DNA from: an uncultured Lactobacillaceae bacterium
GTDB lineage: Bacteria > Bacillota > Bacilli > Lactobacillales > Lactobacillaceae
NCBI GenBank assembly: GCA_934216625.1
Contig: CAKQCC010000009.1
Coordinates: 1 to 30,615 of the forward strand
Length of the DNA stretch: 30,615 nucleotides
Direction: 5' to 3'
Part shown: in pieces, positions 16,270 to 23,574 of the stretch
How positions within the stretch are numbered: the stretch's first letter is position 1
Layout of the letters: each line of letters opens with the position of its first letter
Program-made: the position numbers and the translations under genes
The notes under the pieces: model-generated
What the model was told of the DNA's origin: nothing
Database searches by the model: none
What the model saw: the letters and a program-made list of their open reading frames with translations, nothing else

Positions 16270-18927
16270 ATGAAGAAGTTAAGTAGTGAACAAATCAGGA
16301 ACATGTATCTAGATTACTTCCGCGATCAGCATCATCACACGGTTATGCACAGTGCTTCGTTAATCCCCAAAAACGATCCGTCATTGCTCTGGATCAATTC
16401 TGGAGTTGCGACCATGAAGCGTTATTTTGACGGTGAAGTGGTTCCGAAGAATCGTCGGATGACCAGTTCGCAAAAGAGTTTGCGAACTAACGATATTGAG
16501 AACGTCGGTCGAACCCGGCGGCACCAGACAATGTTTGAGATGCTGGGTAATTTCTCGGTCGGTGATTACTTCCGTGATCAAGCGATCGCCTGGGCGAGTG
16601 AATTGTTAATGTCGCCGAAATATTTTGGCTGGGATCCGCAGCGTTTGTACGTCACGGCTTATCCAAAAGATCATGCAACGAAACGTGACTGGATTAAAGG
16701 CGGCATTCCGAAAGATCACATCGTTAACATGAAGAGTAATTTCTGGGACGTCGGTGAAGGTCCATGTGGACCCGATACCGAAATCTTTTACGACCGAGGT
16801 GCCAAATTTGATAATTTGAAGCCTGGTGACCCACAAGACTTTCCGGGTGGTGAAAACAATCGTTGGCTCGAAGTCTGGGACATTGTTTTATCACAATTTA
16901 ATCACGAGCCCGACGGGACTTACAAAGATTTACCACGCAAAAACATTGATACCGGAATGGGCCTTGAACGGGTAGTTTCCGTTTTCCAGAACGCTCCGAC
17001 CAATTTTGAAACCGATCTATTCATGCCGATCATTCGGGCCACCGAAAAATTAAGTGACGGCAAGAAATACGTACCGGTAATGAAAAATAAAGAAACGATC
17101 GCGTTCCGGATCATTGCCGATCACGTTCGTGCGGCAACCTTCGCCATTAACGATGGTGCACTACCGTCGAACGTTGGCCGCGGTTACATTATCCGTCGCT
17201 TAATCCGCCGTGCGACCGTAATGGGCCGGCGCCTTGGCATTAAGCACGCTTTCCTGTACAAATTGGTACCGGTCGTCGGTAAAATTATGAAGGATCCTTA
17301 TCCAGAAGTTTACAAAAACCGCGAGTATTTAGCAAAAGTAATTCATTCTGAAGAAAATAGCTTTAACGATACTTTAGCTGACGGCTTGAAGTTATTGAAG
17401 ACCGCCTTAAACGAGGTTAAATCTTCTGACCAGCGCATGATTCCCGGAAAAGAAGCCTTTAAGCTTTATGATACTTATGGTTTCCCGCTGCAGTTGACCG
17501 CTGAATACGCTCACGAACAGAATTTAGGCGTAGACGCGAAGGGCTTTAAGTCTGAGATGAAAAAGCAGCAGAACCGGGCTCGGAAAGCGCGCGGCAATAA
17601 ACAAGCCATGGGTATCCAGCATGATTTACTGGTGGACGTTAAGACCCCTAGTAAGTACGTTGGTTATCGTCAGCTAACTGTTCATGGTGCTAAATTGACC
17701 CACATCGTTGCCAAAAACCGTTTGGTTCAGCAAATCAGTGGCGGCACTGCCGAATTAATGTTTGATCAGACCCCGTTTTATGCCGAAATGGGTGGTCAGG
17801 TTGCTGACCACGGCTGGATTAAAGATGCCGCCGGCGATGACGCAGCCCAAGTGGTTGACGTTCAGTCGGCACCAAATGGTCAGCATTTGCATACCGTTAA
17901 AATCTTTAAACCCTTGAAAGTCGGTGCCAAGTACGACTTAGCGGTTGACCGGAAGTTTCATAGTGAAACTTCTAAGAACCACACCGCGACTCACTTACTT
18001 GACCAGACTTTGCGCAACGTTTTGGGTGGTCACACTCATCAAGCTGGTTCACTAGTGGCGCCGCATTATTTGCGGTTTGACTTCACTCATTTTGGCGAAG
18101 TCACGCCGAAAGATTTGCAAAAGGTTGAACGGGTCATTAATCAGCAAATTTTTGCCGCGCTTCCGGTTACCACTAAAGTTACCGACCCGAAGACCGGTCG
18201 CAAAATGGGCGCGGTCGCGATTTTTAATTCAAAGTATGGCAAACGGGTCCGCGTCGTCAGTATCGGCAATTATTCGGTTGAATTCTGTGGTGGCACCCAC
18301 GTTAAAAACACTAGCGAACTCGGTTTATTTAAGATCGTTTCCGAATCCGGTGTCGGTGCTGGAGTTCGTCGGATCGTTGCCGTAACTTCGGCCGATGCGT
18401 TTAAGCTTTTAAATCGTGAAGAAGCCGTTTTGCGTCAGTCCGCTCGTCAATTGAAGGCAAACCAGTTAGCTGACGTTCCGAATAAAATTAGTCAGTTAAT
18501 TAACCAGGTTAAGCACTTCCGGAGTCAGCAGGCTTCACTTGAAGCCAAAGTTGCTAAATCACAGGCTAGTCACGTCTTTGATCAGGTTAAGACCGTGAAC
18601 GGTTTGAAAGTGATTACCGGGATTTTAAACGTTTCCGGTATGAATCAATTACGTCAGCTTGCTGATACTTGGCGCCAGAAACAATTATCTGACGTCTTGG
18701 TTCTGGGAACCGAAAACCACGGCAAAGCGAACTTGATCGCGGCCGTTAGTGACCAGCAGGTTAAAAACGGCTTGAAAGCCGGTGATCTGATTAAATCCGC
18801 CGCCAAAGAAATCCAAGGTGGCGGTGGTGGCCGCCCAAGCCTTGCTCAAGCCGGTGGTAAAAAACCAGCCGGGTTGCCTAGTGCCATGAAGGCCGCTCGC
18901 CAGTGGTTATCTAATCGCGCTAAGTAA
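16270..18927 (+). CDS. alaS: Alanine--tRNA ligase
   Basis: An 885-residue class II synthetase that charges tRNA-Ala. The N-terminal catalytic core shows [19 protein letters not shown] and [19 protein letters not shown]. The editing domain has zinc ligands H571 and H575 (HTATH) and C673 and H677 (CGGTH). A DHHA1/C-Ala tail closes the protein ([14 protein letters not shown]). Length is usual. The start follows a strong CAGGAGG ribosome site at 16253-16259, and expression is under the alanine T-box. The stop is one base from the ruvX start. Confidence 0.98.
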   Translation: MKKLSSEQIRNMYLDYFRDQHHHTVMHSASLIPKNDPSLLWINSGVATMKRYFDGEVVPKNRRMTSSQKSLRTNDIENVGRTRRHQTMFEMLGNFSVGDYFRDQAIAWASELLMSPKYFGWDPQRLYVTAYPKDHATKRDWIKGGIPKDHIVNMKSNFWDVGEGPCGPDTEIFYDRGAKFDNLKPGDPQDFPGGENNRWLEVWDIVLSQFNHEPDGTYKDLPRKNIDTGMGLERVVSVFQNAPTNFETDLFMPIIRATEKLSDGKKYVPVMKNKETIAFRIIADHVRAATFAINDGALPSNVGRGYIIRRLIRRATVMGRRLGIKHAFLYKLVPVVGKIMKDPYPEVYKNREYLAKVIHSEENSFNDTLADGLKLLKTALNEVKSSDQRMIPGKEAFKLYDTYGFPLQLTAEYAHEQNLGVDAKGFKSEMKKQQNRARKARGNKQAMGIQHDLLVDVKTPSKYVGYRQLTVHGAKLTHIVAKNRLVQQISGGTAELMFDQTPFYAEMGGQVADHGWIKDAAGDDAAQVVDVQSAPNGQHLHTVKIFKPLKVGAKYDLAVDRKFHSETSKNHTATHLLDQTLRNVLGGHTHQAGSLVAPHYLRFDFTHFGEVTPKDLQKVERVINQQIFAALPVTTKVTDPKTGRKMGAVAIFNSKYGKRVRVVSIGNYSVEFCGGTHVKNTSELGLFKIVSESGVGAGVRRIVAVTSADAFKLLNREEAVLRQSARQLKANQLADVPNKISQLINQVKHFRSQQASLEAKVAKSQASHVFDQVKTVNGLKVITGILNVSGMNQLRQLADTWRQKQLSDVLVLGTENHGKANLIAAVSDQQVKNGLKAGDLIKSAAKEIQGGGGGRPSLAQAGGKKPAGLPSAMKAARQWLSNRAK

Positions 18928-18928
18928 T

Positions 18929-19381
18929 ATGATTAGGTTAATGGGTTTAGACGTTGGCGCTAAGACCGTCGGCGTTGCGATCAGTGATCCGTTCGGTTGG
19001 ACCGCCCAGGGGGTCGAAACCGTCTGGATGAACGAGAATAAGGAATTTTATGGACTTCATCGGATTGCCCAGTTAACGCGGAAATTTCATGCCCAAGGTT
19101 ATGTCTTGGGCCTGCCGCTTAACATGAACGGAACCGCCGGGCCCCGGGTTGATGCTTCTAAAAAATATGGCGACATGCTTAAAAAACGTTTTCACCGCCC
19201 GGTTGATTACCAGGATGAACGGTTAACCACCGTCCAGGGTGAACGAATGCTGATTGAAGGTGCCGACGTGTCTAGAGCTAAACGCCGGAAAGTAATTGAT
19301 AAAGTTGCGGCTGAATTAATTTTACAAACTTATTTGGACCGCCACGGACCGCTGGTAAAACTAGCTAAAAAAGAAAAGTGA
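18929..19381 (+). CDS. ruvX: RuvX/YqgF-type Holliday junction resolvase-like nuclease
   Basis: A 150-residue RNase H-like protein: [18 protein letters not shown] near the N-terminus with catalytic-type D8, [13 protein letters not shown] in the middle, [13 protein letters not shown] near 95, and [13 protein letters not shown] towards the end. The family acts in pre-16S rRNA 5' maturation and is sometimes called a Holliday junction resolvase. Its ATG lies one base after the alaS stop with no ribosome site of its own, so it depends on coupling. In Bacillus, Enterococcus and lactobacilli a small gene (ireB/yrzL) normally sits between these two; here it is missing. Confidence 0.93.
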   Translation: MIRLMGLDVGAKTVGVAISDPFGWTAQGVETVWMNENKEFYGLHRIAQLTRKFHAQGYVLGLPLNMNGTAGPRVDASKKYGDMLKKRFHRPVDYQDERLTTVQGERMLIEGADVSRAKRRKVIDKVAAELILQTYLDRHGPLVKLAKKEK

Positions 19382-19385
19382 TTAT

Positions 19386-19661
19386 ATGAAACAGGCTGGT
19401 CGTCAGCAGATGATTTTAACCGATTCAGCGGGTCAAAAGGTTCGCTATAACGTTTTACTGACTTTTAAGTCTGATGACTTTCATAAGTCTTACGTTCTGC
19501 TTTATCCGTGTCACCCTAAGAATGACCAGGTCGGGGTTTTGGCTTACTCCCTGCCGCCGGGTGAAGATCCGGCCGATCCGAAATCCGGTCGCTTGCGTCC
19601 GGTCAAAACTAAAGCGGAGCTGGACATGGTTGAATCGGTTATGAATACGTTTTTTAATTAA
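19386..19661 (+). CDS. yrzB: DUF1292 family protein (YrzB-like)
   Basis: A 91-residue protein of the DUF1292 family, identified by small size, an acidic/aromatic beta-rich pattern (ILTDSAGQKVRYNVLLTF, SYVLLYPC, VGVLAYSL) and its place directly after ruvX. The function is unknown. The C-terminus (ELDMVESVMNTFFN) is typical. It starts four bases after ruvX, so it is the last gene of the T-box operon, closed by the terminator at 19667-19703. Confidence 0.85.
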   Translation: MKQAGRQQMILTDSAGQKVRYNVLLTFKSDDFHKSYVLLYPCHPKNDQVGVLAYSLPPGEDPADPKSGRLRPVKTKAELDMVESVMNTFFN

Positions 19662-19666
19662 ATTTT

Positions 19667-19703
19667 AAGTCGCCCGCTGAAATTACGGTGGTGCGACTTT
19701 TTA
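19667..19703 (+). terminator. Rho-independent terminator of the alaS-ruvX-yrzB operon
   Basis: AAGTCGC (19667-19673) pairs with GCGACTT (19693-19699). An inner CCGC/GGTGG extension is separated by a bulged T, and TTTTT follows. Confidence 0.88.
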
Positions 19704-19704
19704 G

Positions 19705-19718
19705 TTTCGGAAACGAAA
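19705..19718 (+). repeat. Small GAAA-tetraloop hairpin ahead of the aldo/keto reductase
   Basis: TTTCG and CGAAA close a GAAA tetraloop immediately before the AAAGGA ribosome site (19716-19721), with partial overlap. It could limit ribosome access, but it is short and may be chance. Confidence 0.3.
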
Positions 19719-19730
19719 GGACGATTTTGA

Positions 19731-20579
19731 ATGCAAATGGCTAATTTTCACGGGGTCAAGTTACCCGCGATTGGCATGGGTACTTGGCACATGGGCAGTG
19801 TGCCTGAAAATTATGCACACGAAGCCGCGGTGCTGCAGTTTGGTTTGCAGAACGGTGCGGTCGCAATTGATACCGCTGAACAATACGGATCCGGTGATGC
19901 CGAAAAATTAGTTGGCACCGCGATTAAAAATTTTCCGCGGGATCGAATTTTCTTGATTTCTAAATTCATGCCTAATCATGCTGATCGGCAGTCAATGAAT
20001 GTGGCTTTGGACCGCAGCTTGACTCGCTTAGGCACCGATTATTTAGATTTGTACCTTTATCATTGGCCAGGCAGTACGCCTTTAGATCAAGTGGTGGCTA
20101 ATTTGGAAGCAATTCGGCAATCCGGCAAGATCAGACATTGGGGAGTCTCAAATTTTGATTTAGCCGACATGCAGCATTTGCTTCGGGTCCCCGGTGGTTC
20201 ACACGTTTTTGCGAACGAAGATTTGTACAACATCGCTTCCCGCGGCTTAGACTATGATTTATTGCCGTGGCAGCGCCGCCACCAGATCCCGTTAATCGCT
20301 TACGCCCCGATTGACCAGGGTGACACCCGTCAGCACCGCTTGAGAAACAGTCATAATCTGCAAGTTGTTGCCAAACGGCATCACGCCAGCGTCTTTCAAA
20401 TTATGTTAGCGTGGGCGATTCGGGATAGTCAAACGTTAGCCATTCCACAAACTTCTCAGGTTAATCACATGCGTTCAAATCTTAATTCTGTTAAAATTAA
20501 GTTAACGGCTGATGATTTGAGAGACCTAAATCATGATTTTCCTAAGCCCCAGACTAAGCAGCCGTTGGACATCATTTGA
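19731..20579 (+). CDS. Aldo/keto reductase
   Basis: A 282-residue NAD(P)H-dependent aldo/keto reductase. The catalytic tetrad is intact: D47 (AIDTAEQYGSG), Y52, K78 (LISKF) and H111 (YLYHWPG). GKIRHWGVSNFD (about 131-142) and AIPQTSQVNHMRSNL (cofactor phosphate-binding region) are typical of the 2,5-diketo-gluconate reductase-like branch in Firmicutes. Substrates are probably small aldehydes or ketones, but the exact one cannot be read from sequence. The start has a well-placed AAAGGA ribosome site. No clear promoter is seen in the 28 bases after the terminator, so it may rely on read-through. The DJ-1/PfpI gene follows after 17 bases. Confidence 0.9.
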   Translation: MQMANFHGVKLPAIGMGTWHMGSVPENYAHEAAVLQFGLQNGAVAIDTAEQYGSGDAEKLVGTAIKNFPRDRIFLISKFMPNHADRQSMNVALDRSLTRLGTDYLDLYLYHWPGSTPLDQVVANLEAIRQSGKIRHWGVSNFDLADMQHLLRVPGGSHVFANEDLYNIASRGLDYDLLPWQRRHQIPLIAYAPIDQGDTRQHRLRNSHNLQVVAKRHHASVFQIMLAWAIRDSQTLAIPQTSQVNHMRSNLNSVKIKLTADDLRDLNHDFPKPQTKQPLDII

Positions 20580-20596
20580 TTTGAGGAGGAATTGAA

Positions 20597-21109
20597 ATGA
20601 AAAAAGTTGCAGCATTAGTTACTAACCAGTTTGAAGACGTTGAATTGACTTCGCCGCGAAAAGCGTTGGAAGACGCCGGAAATCACGTTGACGTGATTGA
20701 AAATCAAGCTGGCAAGACGATCGTTGGTGAACACGGAACTAAAGCAAAAGTTGACCAGTCAATTGACGACGTTAAACCATCTGATTACGACGCCTTACTG
20801 TTACCGGGCGGCTTTTCTCCGGATCAGTTACGGGTTGACGACCGGTTCGTTAATTTTGTTAAGTCATTTCTACTAAGTAATAAACCGGTCTTCGCGATTT
20901 GCCACGGTCCACAATTCTTTATGCAAACTGGCTTAGCTAACCGCTTGACGTTGACCGCTTACACCACGATCCGCACTGATTTGTTCTACGCCGGTGCTCA
21001 GGTTAAGAACCAGGCGTTAGTGGTTGACCGGAAACATAATTTGTACACCAGTCGAACCCCTGATGATTTGAACCAGTTCAATCCAGCAATTGTTAAAGCG
21101 TTAAAGTAA
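20597..21109 (+). CDS. DJ-1/PfpI family protein (type 1 glutamine amidotransferase-like)
   Basis: A 170-residue DJ-1/PfpI protein. The nucleophile elbow FAICHGPQFF places C102 and H103. The early acidic segment FEDVELTSPRKALEDAG and the LLLPGGFSPDQLR loop are typical of general stress protein 18 / YraA-like members. These proteins are linked to stress and to removal of carbonyl damage. Pairing with an aldo/keto reductase fits a small aldehyde-defence operon, though this is inference. It has a very strong GAGGAGGA ribosome site and is followed by a strong terminator. Confidence 0.9.
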   Translation: MKKVAALVTNQFEDVELTSPRKALEDAGNHVDVIENQAGKTIVGEHGTKAKVDQSIDDVKPSDYDALLLPGGFSPDQLRVDDRFVNFVKSFLLSNKPVFAICHGPQFFMQTGLANRLTLTAYTTIRTDLFYAGAQVKNQALVVDRKHNLYTSRTPDDLNQFNPAIVKALK

Positions 21110-21121
21110 TTTAATTTAAGA

Positions 21122-21153
21122 ATGCCAAGTTATTTTTAACTTGGTATTTTTTT
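21122..21153 (+). terminator. Rho-independent terminator after the DJ-1/PfpI gene
   Basis: CCAAGTTA (21125-21132) pairs perfectly with TAACTTGG (21137-21144) around a TTTT loop, extended by three further pairs, and is followed by seven T. Confidence 0.93.
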
Positions 21154-21163
21154 GTCTCAAAAG

Positions 21164-21172
21164 TGATATAAT
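21164..21172 (+). promoter_or_regulatory. Extended -10 promoter of the glycosyltransferase operon
   Basis: TGATATAAT is a consensus extended -10. The only candidate -35 (TTGGTA, 21141-21146) is 20 bases upstream inside the terminator, so the extended element probably carries recognition. It lies 38 bases before the GTG start. Confidence 0.7.
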
Positions 21173-21210
21173 TAGCTCTAGATTTAATTAATCGCAGGTG
21201 GAAAGCAGAA

Positions 21211-22290
21211 GTGAATGGACCCTACGTGGTGGCCATAATTCCGGCCCATAATGAAGCTCGGAACATTGCAAAAACGCTAAAATCAATTAAAAATCAGGTT
21301 GATTACGTTATTGTCGCCTGCGATCATTGCCAGGATAATACTGAACAGGTGGCCTACCATAACGGAGCTGATAAAGTATTTGAAACGATTCATAATCACG
21401 CTAGAAAAGCGGGGGCTCTTAATCAGACGCTGGAAAACTACGTTAACTGGTCGTTGCCCAATCTTTACGTGATGGTGATTGATGCCGATACCCAGATCGT
21501 TTCCAACTGGATGGCTAAGGCTAAAACTTTAGTTCGACTAAGTGGGGTGCATCAATCTGGTTATCGGCAAAATCATCACAAGTACGATGCGGTAGGTTCG
21601 ATTTTCTACTCAAACCGGACCCGACACCCGACGATGCTTGAGCTGTGTCAGCACAACGAGTGGGTTCGATATGCCAACAAAATTAAACGGGATCACCGGG
21701 TCTTTGTTTTAACCGGGACCTGCAGTTTGATTAGCGCCCGGAAGTTACTTGCGGTTCACCGGAAGTACCACCGTTTTTATGACGAAAATTCACTGACCGA
21801 AGATTTTGCGATGACGATTGACCTCAAAGAAGTCGGGGCAAAATTAATTTCACCGCTGAGCTGCGTTTGCACCACCAAAACCATGCGGCATTATTCCGAT
21901 CTAGTTCGGCAGCGGCGGCGTTGGTACCTGGGTGCAATCAAGTTGATCATGCGTCGAAAACTAGATCATGTGACGTGGCCTTACGTTTTACAGCAGATTA
22001 TGCTGCTGATTTCCGTCTTTGCGTTTACAACGTTTTTACTAATGTCGGCACTGGTGTATTTGACCGGCGGACTCCACTTAACGTTATTCTGGTCGATAGC
22101 GTTCGTAATCTTCTGTACCGAGCGGGTTCTGTCAATTTGGAACGAGCCAGTTTTGGACCGCTTCTTTGCGGCTAGCATGATCCCCGAGCTGATTTATTCG
22201 TTTGTTTTGCAGTGGGCCTATTTGTTAGCAATTCTAGCCTATTTTAATCATTTAGAAATTTACTGGAACCAAAATCAAGACGGGAGCTGA
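21211..22290 (+). CDS. Processive family 2 glycosyltransferase, membrane-bound
   Basis: A 359-residue GT2 enzyme. The GT-A domain starts at once (AIIPAHNEARNIAKTLKSI) without an N-terminal membrane segment. UDP-sugar and catalytic motifs are visible: D38 (ACDHC), D91-A-D93 (VIDADTQ), TGTCSLIS, TED at 197-199, and QRRRW at 234-238, the Q-x-x-R-W of processive synthases. Three membrane segments follow (about 258-283, 290-305, 325-345). The layout recalls poly-N-acetylglucosamine, hyaluronan and cellulose synthases, but the product cannot be told. The start is GTG with AGGTGG at 21196-21201. Two small genes follow closely and probably form one operon with it. Confidence 0.88.
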   Translation: MNGPYVVAIIPAHNEARNIAKTLKSIKNQVDYVIVACDHCQDNTEQVAYHNGADKVFETIHNHARKAGALNQTLENYVNWSLPNLYVMVIDADTQIVSNWMAKAKTLVRLSGVHQSGYRQNHHKYDAVGSIFYSNRTRHPTMLELCQHNEWVRYANKIKRDHRVFVLTGTCSLISARKLLAVHRKYHRFYDENSLTEDFAMTIDLKEVGAKLISPLSCVCTTKTMRHYSDLVRQRRRWYLGAIKLIMRRKLDHVTWPYVLQQIMLLISVFAFTTFLLMSALVYLTGGLHLTLFWSIAFVIFCTERVLSIWNEPVLDRFFAASMIPELIYSFVLQWAYLLAILAYFNHLEIYWNQNQDGS

Positions 22291-22295
22291 TCTGA

Positions 22296-22475
22296 ATGTT
22301 TTATTTACCACCTTCCTGTAAGGGAGCTTTAACCAGTAATCTGGTTGCAATCCCGTTTCTGGGGCAATTCTTGAATTTGCCGGCGTTACTGTCAGCATTT
22401 TTTAGTTTGCTGGCGCTGGGTGAAATTGTTCACATCATTTGGCATCATTGGCATCAAAATCCGGAATGGCAATAG
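22296..22475 (+). CDS. Small membrane protein of 59 residues, unknown function
   Basis: An ATG at 22296 opens a 59-codon frame ending at TAG 22473-22475. It begins MFYLPPSCKG, has a hydrophobic stretch of about 35 residues (roughly 13-48, one long or two short membrane segments) and ends in a His/Trp-rich tail (IIWHHWHQNPEWQ). GGGAG at 22282-22286 is a well-spaced ribosome site. The gene starts five bases after the glycosyltransferase stop and fills an otherwise unexplained 200-base gap. I do not recognise a family. Position and size recall the small membrane partners of polysaccharide synthases (IcaD/PgaD), but no sequence match is claimed. Confidence 0.65.
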   Translation: MFYLPPSCKGALTSNLVAIPFLGQFLNLPALLSAFFSLLALGEIVHIIWHHWHQNPEWQ

Positions 22476-22493
22476 TTAGGGTCGCTGATTTAA

Positions 22494-23498
22494 TTGATAA
22501 AAATTAAAGTTGATCCGTGGATTCGGTTTCAACACCGTACTTCGTTTCTTAATCACCAGATTTTGGATCCCAAACGATTAATTACGAAGTGGGAGACCCG
22601 CTTACTAGATTTAGATTCGGGTTACCATTATTATTCCGGTGATTACGTTCATCAATTTCAACATCATTTGGTTATGGCTTCGTTCGGTTTCAAGGATTTG
22701 GGCTTTCGGCGTCAATACTTTCGGCTGGTCACCCGTTTTTATTCGGCATCGTTAGCTAATCAGCGGGCAATCTGGCGAAACGAACGTTCGGTTTTTATCC
22801 GCTGGGCGAATCAATTTAATCTTCGGCACCTTAATTTGAAAATCGTCGCAATTGAACCTCTGGTTGATGCTGACCATGATCAAGCTAAGATATGGCTTGG
22901 CGGAGTGATCAAGCTCAATCACGGGATCAATTTTGACTGGCGTTCGGCGCTGGTTACCGAAAGTCATCGTTTGCGGGTTTCAACTGCTGAATTGGTCAAC
23001 GGTGAAGCACAACGGTTCGTAAAGATCCTTCAGGCAACGTTTAATCATTGCGTGCCGGAAGTTCACGTTGAGTTAGTTGCTTCATCCGTAACTACAACTA
23101 CTGGCCTTCAAAGCCGTTCATCAGTTCAGCGGACGGCTCCGGTTCAGAATTCAAAATTGAGTTTGCCAGTGGTTCTGCCGCGGTTTCGGGTTCCCAGTTT
23201 GCCAATGAAACAGGGAATTTTAGCCTCATTATTGTTGGAAGCTACTAGTCAAACGATTTCGGCCGACCGGTCCCATAAATTACCAGGTCAAGCTTTCCGG
23301 TTACGGAATTCACAAGTTCCCGAACTTACTAATCACGCTCCGGTCCATGAACAGCCTTACCGTTGGGGATGGGCTAATAAAACGTCAGCAATGCTGATTC
23401 GGCTGAGCCGTCACCAGAATTACATTCTGGCGATTACCTTAATTAGCTTTGTGATCGTAATTTTATTAATTTTAATTTTTCCGTTCTTCCGGATTTAA
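22494..23498 (+). CDS. Tail-anchored membrane protein of unknown function
   Basis: A 334-residue protein that I do not recognise. There is no signal peptide. Residues 1-195 look like a folded, aromatic- and basic-rich domain (YHYYSGDYVHQFQHHLVMAS and IWLGGVIKLNHGINFDWRS). Residues about 196-305 are a Ser/Thr/Pro-rich, probably flexible region. One membrane segment lies at the very end (about 310-331), leaving only FRI after it. Such a tail anchor should place the main domain in the cytosol. The start is TTG with a weak AGGG at 22478-22481, so the exact N-terminus is uncertain. It is the third gene of the glycosyltransferase operon, which suggests a role at the inner face of that membrane enzyme. 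Confidence 0.75.
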   Translation: MIKIKVDPWIRFQHRTSFLNHQILDPKRLITKWETRLLDLDSGYHYYSGDYVHQFQHHLVMASFGFKDLGFRRQYFRLVTRFYSASLANQRAIWRNERSVFIRWANQFNLRHLNLKIVAIEPLVDADHDQAKIWLGGVIKLNHGINFDWRSALVTESHRLRVSTAELVNGEAQRFVKILQATFNHCVPEVHVELVASSVTTTTGLQSRSSVQRTAPVQNSKLSLPVVLPRFRVPSLPMKQGILASLLLEATSQTISADRSHKLPGQAFRLRNSQVPELTNHAPVHEQPYRWGWANKTSAMLIRLSRHQNYILAITLISFVIVILLILIFPFFRI

Positions 23499-23523
23499 TT
23501 AATGTCTGCGGTTTGTCGAATCA

Positions 23524-23532
23524 TGTTATAAT
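23524..23532 (+). promoter_or_regulatory. Extended -10 promoter of the large surface protein gene
   Basis: TGTTATAAT is an extended -10 element, with no well-spaced -35. It lies 42 bases before the ATG. A strong ribosome site, TTAGGGGG (23558-23565), follows. Confidence 0.65.
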
Positions 23533-23574
23533 ATTAATGAGTAGATTTTAGAATCACTTAGGGGGACCAATTAA

